Shown: positions 1 to 6,852, counted from the first letter of the stretch. The stretch: DNA of 8,561 nucleotides from Phenylobacterium sp. (GCA_025350885.1 JANXXA010000364.1:1-8561); one strand, 5' to 3'. Notes: generated by a model from the sequence alone, not told the origin. Made by a program: numbers and translations.

Positions 1-180
1 CGGGGCAAGGGTCGCGAGGCGCTCGGATAGCGCGTTGGCCCACTCGGTCCAGGTGAATGCCCCCTGGGCGTGCAGCTGCAAGGCAAGCGCGAACGCCTGG
101 GCCTGCCAGGGCTCGCCGAACACCGGCCCATCCGCATCGCGCGGCAATCGTGGCAGGGTCAGGGGATCAGGCGGGCTCAA
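1..180 (-). CDS. Nitrile hydratase accessory/activator protein, N-terminal part (runs off the left edge)
   Basis: Sixty codons are visible on the minus strand, opening with a TTG at 180-178 (MSPPDPLTLPRLPRDADGPV). They continue with GEPWQAQAFALALQLHAQG and then FTWTEWANALSERL. This 'EPWQAQAFALA...GAFTW.EWA' block is typical of the small accessory proteins of nitrile hydratases, which resemble the N-terminal part of the beta subunit. In characterised cobalt-type systems such proteins help deliver cobalt to the alpha subunit, by an exchange of alpha subunits between complexes. The TTG start is chosen because GGGAG lies 7 nt upstream, and because the frame then overlaps the end of the beta-subunit gene by 14 nt, which suggests translational coupling. 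No ATG or GTG is nearby upstream in this frame. The C-terminal part lies outside the window, so full length and integrity cannot be judged. Confidence 0.85.
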   Translation of the reverse strand, partial: MSPPDPLTLPRLPRDADGPVFGEPWQAQAFALALQLHAQGAFTWTEWANALSERLATLAP

Positions 181-817
181 GGTAGGGCTCCCAGAGATCC
201 AGGCAGACGCTGTCGCGGGCGTTGGCGGCTTCGCCCCAGAGGTCGCGCGCGGCGAACCGCACGGTGTAGAGCGGCCAGGGGTCCTCGCCCCGGCCGTGGG
301 CGTGGGAGTCCGGGAAGACATGGGCGCCGCGCCCGGACATGATCACGCCCTTCCGGCCTCGGACATAGCGCGGCAGGCGGGTATGCCCCGACGGGTTGAG
401 ATCGCGTGCGCACACGGCGTCGCCCTCGGCGAACAACGGCGGGGAGGCTTCGCGAATGTAGGAGCCGGTGCGGGCGAATCGCGAGGCGACATCGAGGGCG
501 AGGAGCACAGGGGTGGCTTTCGCAGCGTCCGGCGCGGCGCGGCCCGACGCCAGCTCCGCCGGTGTGACGAAGCCATGGGCGACCAGCAGCTCGCTCAACC
601 CGCGGAACCATTTTTCGTAGTAACTCATGGCCAGATATTCTGGCCCCGGGATCTTCTCGCGCTGGTGGCGGCCCTCGTCGATGTTGCGCCGGGTCGGCGA
701 GGCGACGCTGAGCGCGTGCACCCGGCCCTCCCAGGCGAAATGGAACACCGGCTCGTCGGCCTCCGGGGCCACCTGACCCAGGTTCTCCATGCCGCCCATG
801 TCGTGGACGCCGTTCAC
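167..817 (-). CDS. nthB: Nitrile hydratase, beta subunit
   Basis: The 216-residue product is the beta subunit of nitrile hydratase, which hydrates nitriles to amides in the cytoplasm as an alpha-beta heterodimer. It opens with the family hallmark MNGVHDMGGM and 'EPVFHFAWEGRVHAL' (about 22-36). Next come 'NIDEGRHQREKI' (45-56) and 'YLAMSYYEKW' (61-70). The C-terminal SH3-like barrel follows: 'GDAVCARDLNPSGHTRLPRYVRG' (132-154), 'HVFPDSHAHGRGEDPWPLYTVRF' (166-188) and 'DLWEPYLEPA' at the end. R53 and R147 probably correspond to the two beta arginines that hydrogen-bond the oxidised cysteines of the alpha claw in solved structures; that mapping is inferred without an alignment. The start is GTG, supported by TGAGGG overlapping the alpha stop codon. 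It lies 10 nt after the alpha gene, and its own end overlaps the accessory gene. Length is normal for the family. Confidence 0.96.
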   Translation of the reverse strand: MNGVHDMGGMENLGQVAPEADEPVFHFAWEGRVHALSVASPTRRNIDEGRHQREKIPGPEYLAMSYYEKWFRGLSELLVAHGFVTPAELASGRAAPDAAKATPVLLALDVASRFARTGSYIREASPPLFAEGDAVCARDLNPSGHTRLPRYVRGRKGVIMSGRGAHVFPDSHAHGRGEDPWPLYTVRFAARDLWGEAANARDSVCLDLWEPYLEPA

Positions 818-827
818 AGTCGCGCCC

Positions 828-1445
828 TCACAGCCGCGCCGTGCCGATCATGCCGTCACGGGTAACCAGGGCGGCAAGTGCGTCCTCGCTCAGCCCCTCG
901 GTCCCAACCGGCCGTTCCGGCAGCACGAGGTAGCGCAACTCAGCGGTCGAGTCCCAGACTCGGACCTCGATGTCGTCAGGCAGCTTCGTCCCGAACTCGG
1001 CGATCACGCCGCGCGGAGCGATCACCGCGCGCGATCGATAGGGCGCGGATTTGTACCAGACCGGCGGCAGGCCCAGCACGGGCCACGGGTAGCAGGAGCA
1101 AAGGGTGCAGACGACGAGGTTGTGGACGCCAGGGGTGTTCTCCACCACCACCATGTGGTCGCCCTGGCCGCCGGAATAGCCCAGCTCGGAGATGGCGCTG
1201 GTGGCGTCATTCATCAGGCGAGCCTTGAAGTCGGGATCGGTCCAGGCGCGAGCCACCACGCGGGCGCCGTTGCGCGGGCCGACCCGGTGCTCGAAGTGAT
1301 CGACGATGGCGTCCAGCGCCGCCGGATCGACCAGCCCCTTCTCCACCAGCAGGGATTCCAACGCCTTCACGCGAAGCGCCATATCGGACGGCGGGTCCTG
1401 CCCATGATCGTGCGGGTGCTGATGATCGTGGTGGTCGTGCGCCAT
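828..1445 (-). CDS. nthA: Nitrile hydratase, alpha subunit, cobalt type, with His-rich N-terminus
   Basis: The 205-residue product carries the catalytic metal site of nitrile hydratase. The claw motif V-C-T-L-C-S-C lies at residues 112-118 (cysteines 113, 116 and 118; codons at 1109-1092), followed by '[21 protein letters not shown]'. Threonine after the first cysteine is the mark of cobalt enzymes; iron enzymes have serine there. In the family the second and third cysteines are oxidised to sulfinic and sulfenic acids. The domain runs from '[16 protein letters not shown]' (about 25-40) to the usual '[13 protein letters not shown]' end. The first 14 residues contain seven histidines (3, 5, 6, 8, 10, 12, 14) mixed with aspartates, a plausible metal-binding tail. 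It is first in the operon; alpha-beta-accessory order is common in proteobacteria, whereas the classical Rhodococcus cobalt enzymes have beta first. No strong ribosome binding site precedes the ATG at 1445. Confidence 0.97.
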   Translation of the reverse strand: MAHDHHDHQHPHDHGQDPPSDMALRVKALESLLVEKGLVDPAALDAIVDHFEHRVGPRNGARVVARAWTDPDFKARLMNDATSAISELGYSGGQGDHMVVVENTPGVHNLVVCTLCSCYPWPVLGLPPVWYKSAPYRSRAVIAPRGVIAEFGTKLPDDIEVRVWDSTAELRYLVLPERPVGTEGLSEDALAALVTRDGMIGTARL

Positions 1446-1458
1446 CGCTGCAAAATGA

Positions 1459-1469
1459 CCCAGACTGGG
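1459..1469. promoter_or_regulatory. Short palindrome CCCAGACTGGG in the nthA leader
   Basis: A perfect dyad with 5-bp arms around one central base lies 14 bp before the nthA start codon, in the untranslated leader or promoter. It could be half of an operator or a small RNA stem. Arms this short arise easily by chance in GC-rich DNA, so confidence is low. Confidence 0.2.
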
Positions 1470-1487
1470 GCAAAGGTGAAGCGCCCG

Positions 1488-1512
1488 CAGGTGACCGCGC
1501 CGCGATCGCCTG
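1488..1512. promoter_or_regulatory. Imperfect 25-bp dyad between nthA and the DsbA-like gene
   Basis: The arms CAGGTGACCGCG (1488-1499) and CGCGATCGCCTG (1501-1512) are inverted repeats matching at 10 of 12 positions around one central base. The position, inside a 98-bp region between divergent genes, is where an operator shared by both directions would sit. No regulator gene is present in the window to pair with it. Confidence 0.3.
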
Positions 1513-1530
1513 CCATGGTTCAGACCATGG
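1513..1530. promoter_or_regulatory. Perfect inverted repeat CCATGGT-TCAG-ACCATGG
   Basis: Seven-base arms flank a 4-base centre with no mismatch. The right arm touches the GGAGGG ribosome binding site (1529-1534) of the DsbA-like gene. As DNA it could be an operator. As RNA it could form a 7-bp tetraloop hairpin that shields the edge of that binding site. It directly abuts the imperfect dyad at 1488-1512. Function is inferred only from symmetry and position. Confidence 0.35.
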
Positions 1531-1543
1531 AGGGCTTCGCGCC

Positions 1544-2182
1544 ATGACCACGCCCCACCTGATCTACTTTTCCGACCCGATGTGTTCGTGGTGCTACGGG
1601 TTCTCGCCGGTGATCGAGGAGATCCGCCGCACGTTCGGCGCCGCCCTGCCGATCCGCGTGGTGATGGGTGGCCTGCGCCCGGGGACCGAGACGCCGATGA
1701 CGCCGGAAGCCAAGCTGGAGCTCGCAGACCACTGGACCCATGTCCACGAGGCCACGGGGCTGCCGTTCAACGGGTCTGGCATGGCCCGGCCGGGCTTTGC
1801 CTATGACACCGATCCGGCGGCCCGGGCCGTGGTTGTCGCCCGGCGCGACGGCGAGGAGCTGGCGGCCGCCTACCTCGCCCGTGCTCAGCGCGCCTTCTAT
1901 GGCGAAGGCCGCGACGTGACGACCGCCGAGGTGCTGGCCGATCTCGCCGAGGAGCTCGGCCTTGACCGCGCGCCCTTCCTGTCGAGTTGGGCCAGCGAGG
2001 CGGCCAAATCGGAGACCTGGCGCGACTATGCGATCTCGCAACGCGCCGGCGTGACCGGCTTCCCCACCCTGGTCGCCGGCCCCAACGAAGATGGCGTCTA
2101 CGGCGTCGTCACTCGTGGCTATGCGTCGGGCGATCAGGTGCTGGGCGTGTTGCGGGACTGGCTGGCGCGGATCGCCGCCTGA
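1544..2182 (+). CDS. DsbA-family (FrnE-like) cytoplasmic thiol oxidoreductase
   Basis: The 212-residue product has a thioredoxin fold with the DsbA-type helical insertion. The N-terminus reads '[21 protein letters not shown]', giving a redox motif C14-S-W-C17. The matching cis-proline loop is 'VTGFPTLV' with P174. 'MGGLRPG' (41-47) and '[20 protein letters not shown]' (116-135) are typical of the DsbA/FrnE/2-hydroxychromene-2-carboxylate isomerase group. There is no signal peptide, so it should act in the cytoplasm, unlike periplasmic DsbA. The ATG is preceded by GGAGGG at a 9-nt spacing. It is transcribed away from the nitrile hydratase operon, and its last 49 nt overlap the 3' end of eutC on the other strand. 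The substrate is unknown. A role in cysteine redox chemistry of the neighbouring enzyme is possible but is inferred only from position. Confidence 0.9.
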   Translation: MTTPHLIYFSDPMCSWCYGFSPVIEEIRRTFGAALPIRVVMGGLRPGTETPMTPEAKLELADHWTHVHEATGLPFNGSGMARPGFAYDTDPAARAVVVARRDGEELAAAYLARAQRAFYGEGRDVTTAEVLADLAEELGLDRAPFLSSWASEAAKSETWRDYAISQRAGVTGFPTLVAGPNEDGVYGVVTRGYASGDQVLGVLRDWLARIAA

Positions 2183-2913
2183 TCCTTGAGCTGCGAGGCG
2201 ACTTCCCGGTCCTTTAGCTCGACGCCGGTAAACCCCAGCCGCCGGGCTTCGGTCAGCAGCCAGGCGATCTTGTCGGCGGCCTGGTCCCGCGAGAGGCCAC
2301 TCGGCTCGCGGATGTTCGAGACACAGTTGCGCTCGTTGTCGCGTCGGCCAGGTTTCGGGTCGAAGGTGATATAGGCGCCCAGGCTGTCGGCGGCGCTGAG
2401 CCCCGGCCGCTCGCCGATCAGCACGACCACCAGCCGGGCGCCGAGCGCCGCGCCGATCGGGTCGCCGATCGCCACCCGCCCCAGGCGCGCGATCACCACG
2501 GGGGCGATCCGCCAGCCGGTCAGCCGGGCGCCGAGCGCGGCGACGACCGCGGCCGCATGGCTGTGAACCGCCAGGGCTGAAAGGCCGTCGGCGACCACGA
2601 TCGCCAGGTCATACTCGCTGCGGGGCAGGGTGGGGCTGTCTCGACCCACCCGACGACCGAGATCGGGATCCATCAGATAGGCGGCGCGGTCGCCGGCGGC
2701 GCTGTGGACCTCCAGGGGCTCGCCGGCCAAGGCGTCACGCAGCCGTGCGACGTCCAGGGGCGCGTGGACGGCGTCCCGGGCTCGGGCGTGGGCCAGCTGG
2801 AAGGCCAGCATCGGGGCGGTCGGCAGGCCCTGTCCCGCCCGTCCGAGCCCGACACGGGCGGGCGTCGCTTGGCGCAGCGCTTGAAAAGCATCTCGCGCCG
2901 GGATGTCAGCCAC
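2134..2913 (-). CDS. eutC: Ethanolamine ammonia-lyase, small subunit
   Basis: The 259-residue product is the light chain of ethanolamine ammonia-lyase, which with EutB converts ethanolamine to acetaldehyde and ammonia using adenosylcobalamin. Recognisable blocks are 'ATPARVGLGRAGQGLPT' (16-32), 'LAFQLAHARARDAVHAPLD' (36-54), 'YDLAIVVADGLSALAVHSHA' (101-120), 'LVVVLIGERPGLSAADSLGA' (161-180) and 'RRDNERNCVSNIRE' (190-203). The light chain takes part in holding the cobalamin in known structures. The GTG start at 2913 is chosen because GTGGCTGA overlaps the eutB stop by 8 nt, a classic coupled junction, and the protein then begins just before the conserved region. After 'GVELKD' (230-235), where most homologues end, there is a 24-residue polar tail, much of it encoded inside the overlap with the DsbA-like gene. 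Confidence 0.96.
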   Translation of the reverse strand: MADIPARDAFQALRQATPARVGLGRAGQGLPTAPMLAFQLAHARARDAVHAPLDVARLRDALAGEPLEVHSAAGDRAAYLMDPDLGRRVGRDSPTLPRSEYDLAIVVADGLSALAVHSHAAAVVAALGARLTGWRIAPVVIARLGRVAIGDPIGAALGARLVVVLIGERPGLSAADSLGAYITFDPKPGRRDNERNCVSNIREPSGLSRDQAADKIAWLLTEARRLGFTGVELKDREVASQLKDQAAIRASQSRNTPST

Positions 2914-4297
2914 GATCCAGGTGCTCCAGCAGGAGACGATGAGCGCCGCCCGACGCGCCAACCTCGACCATGCGCCCACAGCCGTCCATCAGGCCGGCGC
3001 CCTCGAGCCAGGCTTCGAACTCAGGGGCCGGCCGCAAGCCCAGCACCTCGCGAAGATAGAGGGCGTCGTGAAAACTGGTGCTCTGGTAGTTGAGCATGAC
3101 GTCGTCGGCGCCGGGAACGCCCATCACGAAATTGACGCCCGCAACCCCCAGCAGGGTGAGGAGATCATCCATGTCGTCCTGGTCGGCGGCGGCATGGTTG
3201 GTGTAGCAGACGTCCACCCCCATCGGCAGGCCCATCAGCTTGCCGCAGAAGTGGTCTTCCAACCCGGCGCGGGTGATCTGCTTGCCGTCGTAGAGGTACT
3301 CCGGCCCGATGAATCCGACCACGGTATTGACCAGCAGCGGCCGGAACGGACGCGCGACCGCGTAGGCCCGCGCCTCGAGGGTCTGCTGATCCACCCCACG
3401 ATGGGCGCCGGCGGAGAGCGCCGAACCCTGGCCGGTCTCGAAATACATAACGTTGTCGCCGCGCGGATTGCGGCCCAGGGTCAGGGTGGCGTCGTGGGCT
3501 TCGCGCAACAGCGCCAGATCCACGCCGAACCCGCGATTGGCCGCCTCGGTCCCGGCGATCGACTGGAAGGTCAGGTCCACGGGCGCGCCGAGCTCAATCA
3601 GTTCGAGGGTGTTGGTGACGTGGGTCAGCACGCAGCTTTGCGTTGGGATCTCCAGGCGCAGCCGCAGGTCTTCGATCAGCTCCAGCAGCGTGCGGGCCGT
3701 GGCCAGGCTGTCGGTCGCCGGATTGACCCCGATCACGGCATCGCCGCAGCCCAGCATCAGCCCATCGAGGATCGAGGCCGCCACGCCGCGGGGATCGTCG
3801 GTCGCGTGGTTGGGCTGAAGGCGGACCGCCAGACGCCCCGGCTCGCCCAGGGTGGTGCGAAAAGCGCTGCGCACCGTGATCTTCCGCGCCACAGCGATCA
3901 GGTCCTGGTTGCGCATCAGTTTGCACACTGCCGCCGCCATCTCCGGCGTGACGCCTGGGGCAATGGCGCTCAGACGCGGCCCATCGGTCTCGTTCGACAA
4001 CAGCCATTCGCGAAAGGCGCCGACCGTCAGGTGGGAGATCCGGGCGAAGGCCGCGCGATCATGGGTGTCGACGATGAGACGGGTGACCTCGTCGTCCTCG
4101 TAGGGGATCAGCAGATCCTCAAGAAAGATCGTCAGCGGCAGGTCGGCCAGCCCATAGCGTGCGGCGATCCGGGTCTCGGCGCTGGCGGCGCCGAGGCCGG
4201 CCAGCTGATCGCCCGAGCGGAACGGCGTCGCCGCCGCCATCAGCGCCTTCAGATCCGGAAAGCTGTGGCGCGTGCCGGCCAGGTCGGTGCGATACAC
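2906..4297 (-). CDS. eutB: Ethanolamine ammonia-lyase, large (catalytic) subunit
   Basis: The 463-residue product is the catalytic TIM-barrel subunit of adenosylcobalamin-dependent ethanolamine ammonia-lyase; length is close to the 453 of E. coli. 'RSGDQLAGLGAAS' (27-39) and 'IPYEDDEVTRLI' (64-75) mark the N-terminus. The substrate-binding residues known from the E. coli enzyme appear at matching places: R159 and Q161 in 'AVRLQPNHATDDP', N192 in 'GVNPATDS', E287 in 'VMYFETGQG' and D362 in 'GVDVCYTNHAAADQDD'. The start is GTG at 4297, with GGAG 6 nt before it and only 2 nt after the stop of the transporter gene. This agrees with the usual EutB start ('YRTDLAGTRHSFPDLKALM'). The open frame continues far upstream, but that part is antisense-like sequence under the transporter gene. 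All catalytic positions checked are intact. Confidence 0.97.
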   Translation of the reverse strand: MYRTDLAGTRHSFPDLKALMAAATPFRSGDQLAGLGAASAETRIAARYGLADLPLTIFLEDLLIPYEDDEVTRLIVDTHDRAAFARISHLTVGAFREWLLSNETDGPRLSAIAPGVTPEMAAAVCKLMRNQDLIAVARKITVRSAFRTTLGEPGRLAVRLQPNHATDDPRGVAASILDGLMLGCGDAVIGVNPATDSLATARTLLELIEDLRLRLEIPTQSCVLTHVTNTLELIELGAPVDLTFQSIAGTEAANRGFGVDLALLREAHDATLTLGRNPRGDNVMYFETGQGSALSAGAHRGVDQQTLEARAYAVARPFRPLLVNTVVGFIGPEYLYDGKQITRAGLEDHFCGKLMGLPMGVDVCYTNHAAADQDDMDDLLTLLGVAGVNFVMGVPGADDVMLNYQSTSFHDALYLREVLGLRPAPEFEAWLEGAGLMDGCGRMVEVGASGGAHRLLLEHLDRG

Positions 4298-4299
4298 GC

Positions 4300-5589
4300 T
4301 TATCTCCGCACCTGATCGCCGGCGCCGGCCTGGCGTGAGAAGTAGAGCCCGGCGAGGCTGGTCAGCACCGCGCCGACGAGACTGGTGGCGTAGGCGCTGA
4401 GGATGAAGAACCGCAGCCAGTCCAGCTGGACCGCGCCGAAGCTGCGCCAGACCAGCAGGGCCGCACTGCCCACATAGCCACAGGCGTCGGCGACGTAGAT
4501 CAGGAACGCGGCTGTGGCCACGCGGCCGCTGAAGGCGATCAGCCGGTCGAACAGCACCGCGTTGAACGGCGTGTAGGCCAGGTAGAGCCCCGCGCCGACG
4601 AGGATCATCCAGGGCAGCGGCGCGATCAGGTGCGCCTGGAAGGCCCAGGTCGCGGCGCCCAGCAACACGTAGCCCCCGACCACGATTCCGTGGACCACCA
4701 GCAGCGCCCGGCGGTTGTCGCGCACCGCCATGATCGCGGCCAGCGCCACCAGCGAGATCGCCGCCACCGGCAGCTCGCTGGCGGTAAAGACACCGGCCAC
4801 CTTGCCGTAGCCGAGCGCCGTCCAGACCTCGGCCGAGAAGTTGTCGCGGAAGTCGCGGAAGGCGGTCAGCAGCACGTAGGATACCACCAACAGGATGATC
4901 CCCGGCGCATAGGTGGCCAGGAACACGCGCCGCTCGGCCGCGTCCATCGGCGCGCGTCGGACCCGCGCCGTTTGGTCGGCGGTGTCGGGGTTGGGCAGCT
5001 GGCTGAGGATCCACACCGACAGGAAGAGCAGCGGAAACACCACGGCGCCGGCTGTCGCCGGCATCCAGAACCGATCCACATGGATCGCGATCAACCAGGC
5101 GCCCAGCGACTTCACCACGCCCGAGGAGACGATGAAGCTGGTGCAGAGGATCGCCCCCAGCACCTCGGAGACCCGCCGGCCTTCCATGTAGCCGAACACC
5201 AGGCCCCAGATCATGCCTAGAGGCAGGCCGTTGAAGAAGAACGCCGCTACGTTCCAGGGCGCCGGCAGGAGGGCGAAGGCGACCAGGGCCAGCCAGGCTA
5301 ACCCGATCAGCCCCAGAATGGCGCCGGCGCGGCCCGCGGGGCTGATTTCCGAGACGAACTTGACGCCGATGAACTTGGAAAGCGCGTAGCCAAACACCTG
5401 CGCCAGCACCAGAGCGACCTTGAAATCCAGCGCGAAATGCCAGCCCGGCACGACCTCGAAGGTCGCCGCCGCGAAGGGTTTTCGGAAGGCGTACATCGAG
5501 AAATAGGCGCAGAAGCCCGCCAGTCCGGCGACTGCGGTGAAGACCACCGGATTGGCTCGGGTCAGGGCCTGTCGCAGACCGCTTTCCAT
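4300..5589 (-). CDS. DUF5690-type MFS-like transporter; candidate ethanolamine importer
   Basis: The 429-residue product is an integral membrane protein with about 12 hydrophobic helices in two sets of six, separated by a charged loop at about 198-224. It resembles the DUF5690 family, which is related to the major facilitator superfamily and has no defined substrate that I know of. Telling blocks are 'YFSMYAFRKPFAAATFE' (29-45), 'FGYALSKFIGVKFVSE' (66-81), 'NGLPLGMIWGLVFGYMEGRR' (120-139), 'SFIVSSGVVKSLG' (151-163) and 'LLTAFRDFRDNF' (240-251). R36-K37 at the end of helix 1 recalls the RK pair of the organophosphate antiporters GlpT and UhpT. The ATG at 5589 is preferred over an adjacent GTG at 5592; neither has a strong ribosome binding site, so coupling to the upstream M20 gene 6 nt away is likely. 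It sits directly before eutBC where an ethanolamine permease would be expected, so import of ethanolamine or a derivative is the best inference. The substrate is not proven. Confidence 0.85.
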   Translation of the reverse strand: MESGLRQALTRANPVVFTAVAGLAGFCAYFSMYAFRKPFAAATFEVVPGWHFALDFKVALVLAQVFGYALSKFIGVKFVSEISPAGRAGAILGLIGLAWLALVAFALLPAPWNVAAFFFNGLPLGMIWGLVFGYMEGRRVSEVLGAILCTSFIVSSGVVKSLGAWLIAIHVDRFWMPATAGAVVFPLLFLSVWILSQLPNPDTADQTARVRRAPMDAAERRVFLATYAPGIILLVVSYVLLTAFRDFRDNFSAEVWTALGYGKVAGVFTASELPVAAISLVALAAIMAVRDNRRALLVVHGIVVGGYVLLGAATWAFQAHLIAPLPWMILVGAGLYLAYTPFNAVLFDRLIAFSGRVATAAFLIYVADACGYVGSAALLVWRSFGAVQLDWLRFFILSAYATSLVGAVLTSLAGLYFSRQAGAGDQVRR

Positions 5590-5595
5590 CACGGG

Positions 5596-6852
5596 CTATT
5601 TCATTCGAGGCGGCGGCGCGTGACCAAGTTCCATCATCAGCTTGGTCAGAAGGTATAGCCGGGGCGTCACCGAGCTCAGCACTAGGAATTCCGTATCGGC
5701 ATGGAATCCTCCCGACGCGGGACCGAGGCCGTCCAGCGCTGGAACCCCGGCCTCCGCCGCCAAAGCGGATTCGGAGGCGCCGCCATTGCCGCCACGGCCG
5801 ATCTTCAGGCCCAGGCCCGCGTAGATCGCTTCGGCCCGGTCCGCCAGGGCGTCGGTTGCCAAATTGTTGGCGAGCGGGGGAAAGGACGGCTCGCGGCTGA
5901 TCGCCACCTTGGTGTCAGGGATGGCGGTCGTCCTGGCGTTGCTTTCCATCGTCGCCTGGACCTTCTCCAGGTCGGCCTTGTCGCGGACCCGGACGTTGAT
6001 CTGCGCCGAGGCGTTTTCCGGGATGATGTTGGCCCGGGTCCCGGCGTCCATCACGGTCAGGTTCGCGGTCAGTCCGTCGCCGCTCTTGGGAAAGACATCG
6101 TCGGCCTGAATCTGGTGAATGAGCTCGAGCGCCGCGTTGCGACCTTCCTGAGGCGCGATTCCGGCGTGCGCCGCGCGGCCTTTGACGTCGATGTGGAACG
6201 TGGCGCTGCCCTTGCGCCAGACGGTCAGCACGTCGGGCAGGTCGCCGGGTTCCAGGTTGAGCTCGACGTCGGTATCGGCCACCAGCTTTGCGATCAAGGC
6301 CCGCGTGCCCGGCGAGCCGCGCTCTTCGGATGTCTCGATCAGGAAGACGATCTGCTTGAAGTCAGTGAACTTGAGGTCGTGCAGGATCTGCAGTGCATAG
6401 ATCCCTTCGACCACGCCGCCTTTCTCGTCGGACACACCCGGCCCATAGGCCTTTTCGGCGTCCATGCGGAACGGACGCTTGGCGACCGTCCCGGGTCCGA
6501 ACACGGTGTCGATATGGCCGATCAGCAGGATGCGGCCCCTGCCGGTCCCGGTCAGCGTCGCGACCGTGTTTTCCGGCAGGCCGTCGGCTTCGGCCTCCAC
6601 GCTCTTGATCCCGTAGCCCATCGCTTTGAGGCGCGCGGTCAGCACGGCGGCCACCTTGCGCCCGCCGTCCACATCGCCGGTTCCGGAATCGATGTTGACG
6701 ATCTGCTCAAGCAGCTTGAGCTGTTGGGGTCTGGCGGCTTCCGCGGCGGCCAGCACCCTTGCGTCCTTGGCGACCGGCTTGCCCGGCGCCGCGCCCGCGG
6801 GAAGGACGATGAATACCGCAACAGCGGCCAGCGCGATGATCCTGAACTGCAT
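5596..6852 (-). CDS. Exported M20 family metallo-hydrolase, carboxypeptidase G2 (glutamate carboxypeptidase)-like
   Basis: The 418-residue product is a di-zinc M20 hydrolase. Residues 1-22 form a signal peptide ([20 protein letters not shown], then AA-P), so the enzyme is probably periplasmic. Metal and catalytic residues line up with carboxypeptidase G2: H113 and D115 in 'GHIDTVF', bridging D142 in '[10 protein letters not shown]', catalytic E176 and metal ligand E177 in 'ETSEERGS', E201 in 'ELNLEPGD', and H384 in 'GGFHADTEF'. The central dimerisation domain includes '[19 protein letters not shown]' (222-240). Related enzymes remove C-terminal glutamate from folates or hydrolyse N-acyl amino acids; the exact substrate cannot be read here. 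The ATG at 6852 is chosen over a GTG at 6867 because it begins the signal peptide and follows GGGAGAAG. It is the first gene of the operon with the DUF5690 transporter and eutBC, which hints that it releases a substrate for them. Confidence 0.94.
   Translation of the reverse strand: MQFRIIALAAVAVFIVLPAGAAPGKPVAKDARVLAAAEAARPQQLKLLEQIVNIDSGTGDVDGGRKVAAVLTARLKAMGYGIKSVEAEADGLPENTVATLTGTGRGRILLIGHIDTVFGPGTVAKRPFRMDAEKAYGPGVSDEKGGVVEGIYALQILHDLKFTDFKQIVFLIETSEERGSPGTRALIAKLVADTDVELNLEPGDLPDVLTVWRKGSATFHIDVKGRAAHAGIAPQEGRNAALELIHQIQADDVFPKSGDGLTANLTVMDAGTRANIIPENASAQINVRVRDKADLEKVQATMESNARTTAIPDTKVAISREPSFPPLANNLATDALADRAEAIYAGLGLKIGRGGNGGASESALAAEAGVPALDGLGPASGGFHADTEFLVLSSVTPRLYLLTKLMMELGHAPPPRMK

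Noticed and set aside
35..865. Plus-strand open frames opposite the nitrile hydratase beta gene
   Set aside because: The beta subunit on the minus strand is unmistakable, and the opposing products are repetitive Gly/Arg/Ala sequences.
2903..4315. Long open frame on the plus strand opposite eutB
   Set aside because: It mirrors the third-position GC pattern of eutB on the other strand, gives a low-complexity Gly/Arg/Gln/His-rich product with no family resemblance, and the minus frame holds every known EutB active-site residue.
4298..5014. Upstream extension of the eutB frame to give a 702-residue protein
   Set aside because: The extra part is Arg/Gly/Pro-rich sequence lying under the transporter gene in another frame; EutB homology begins exactly at the GTG at 4297, which has a good ribosome binding site.
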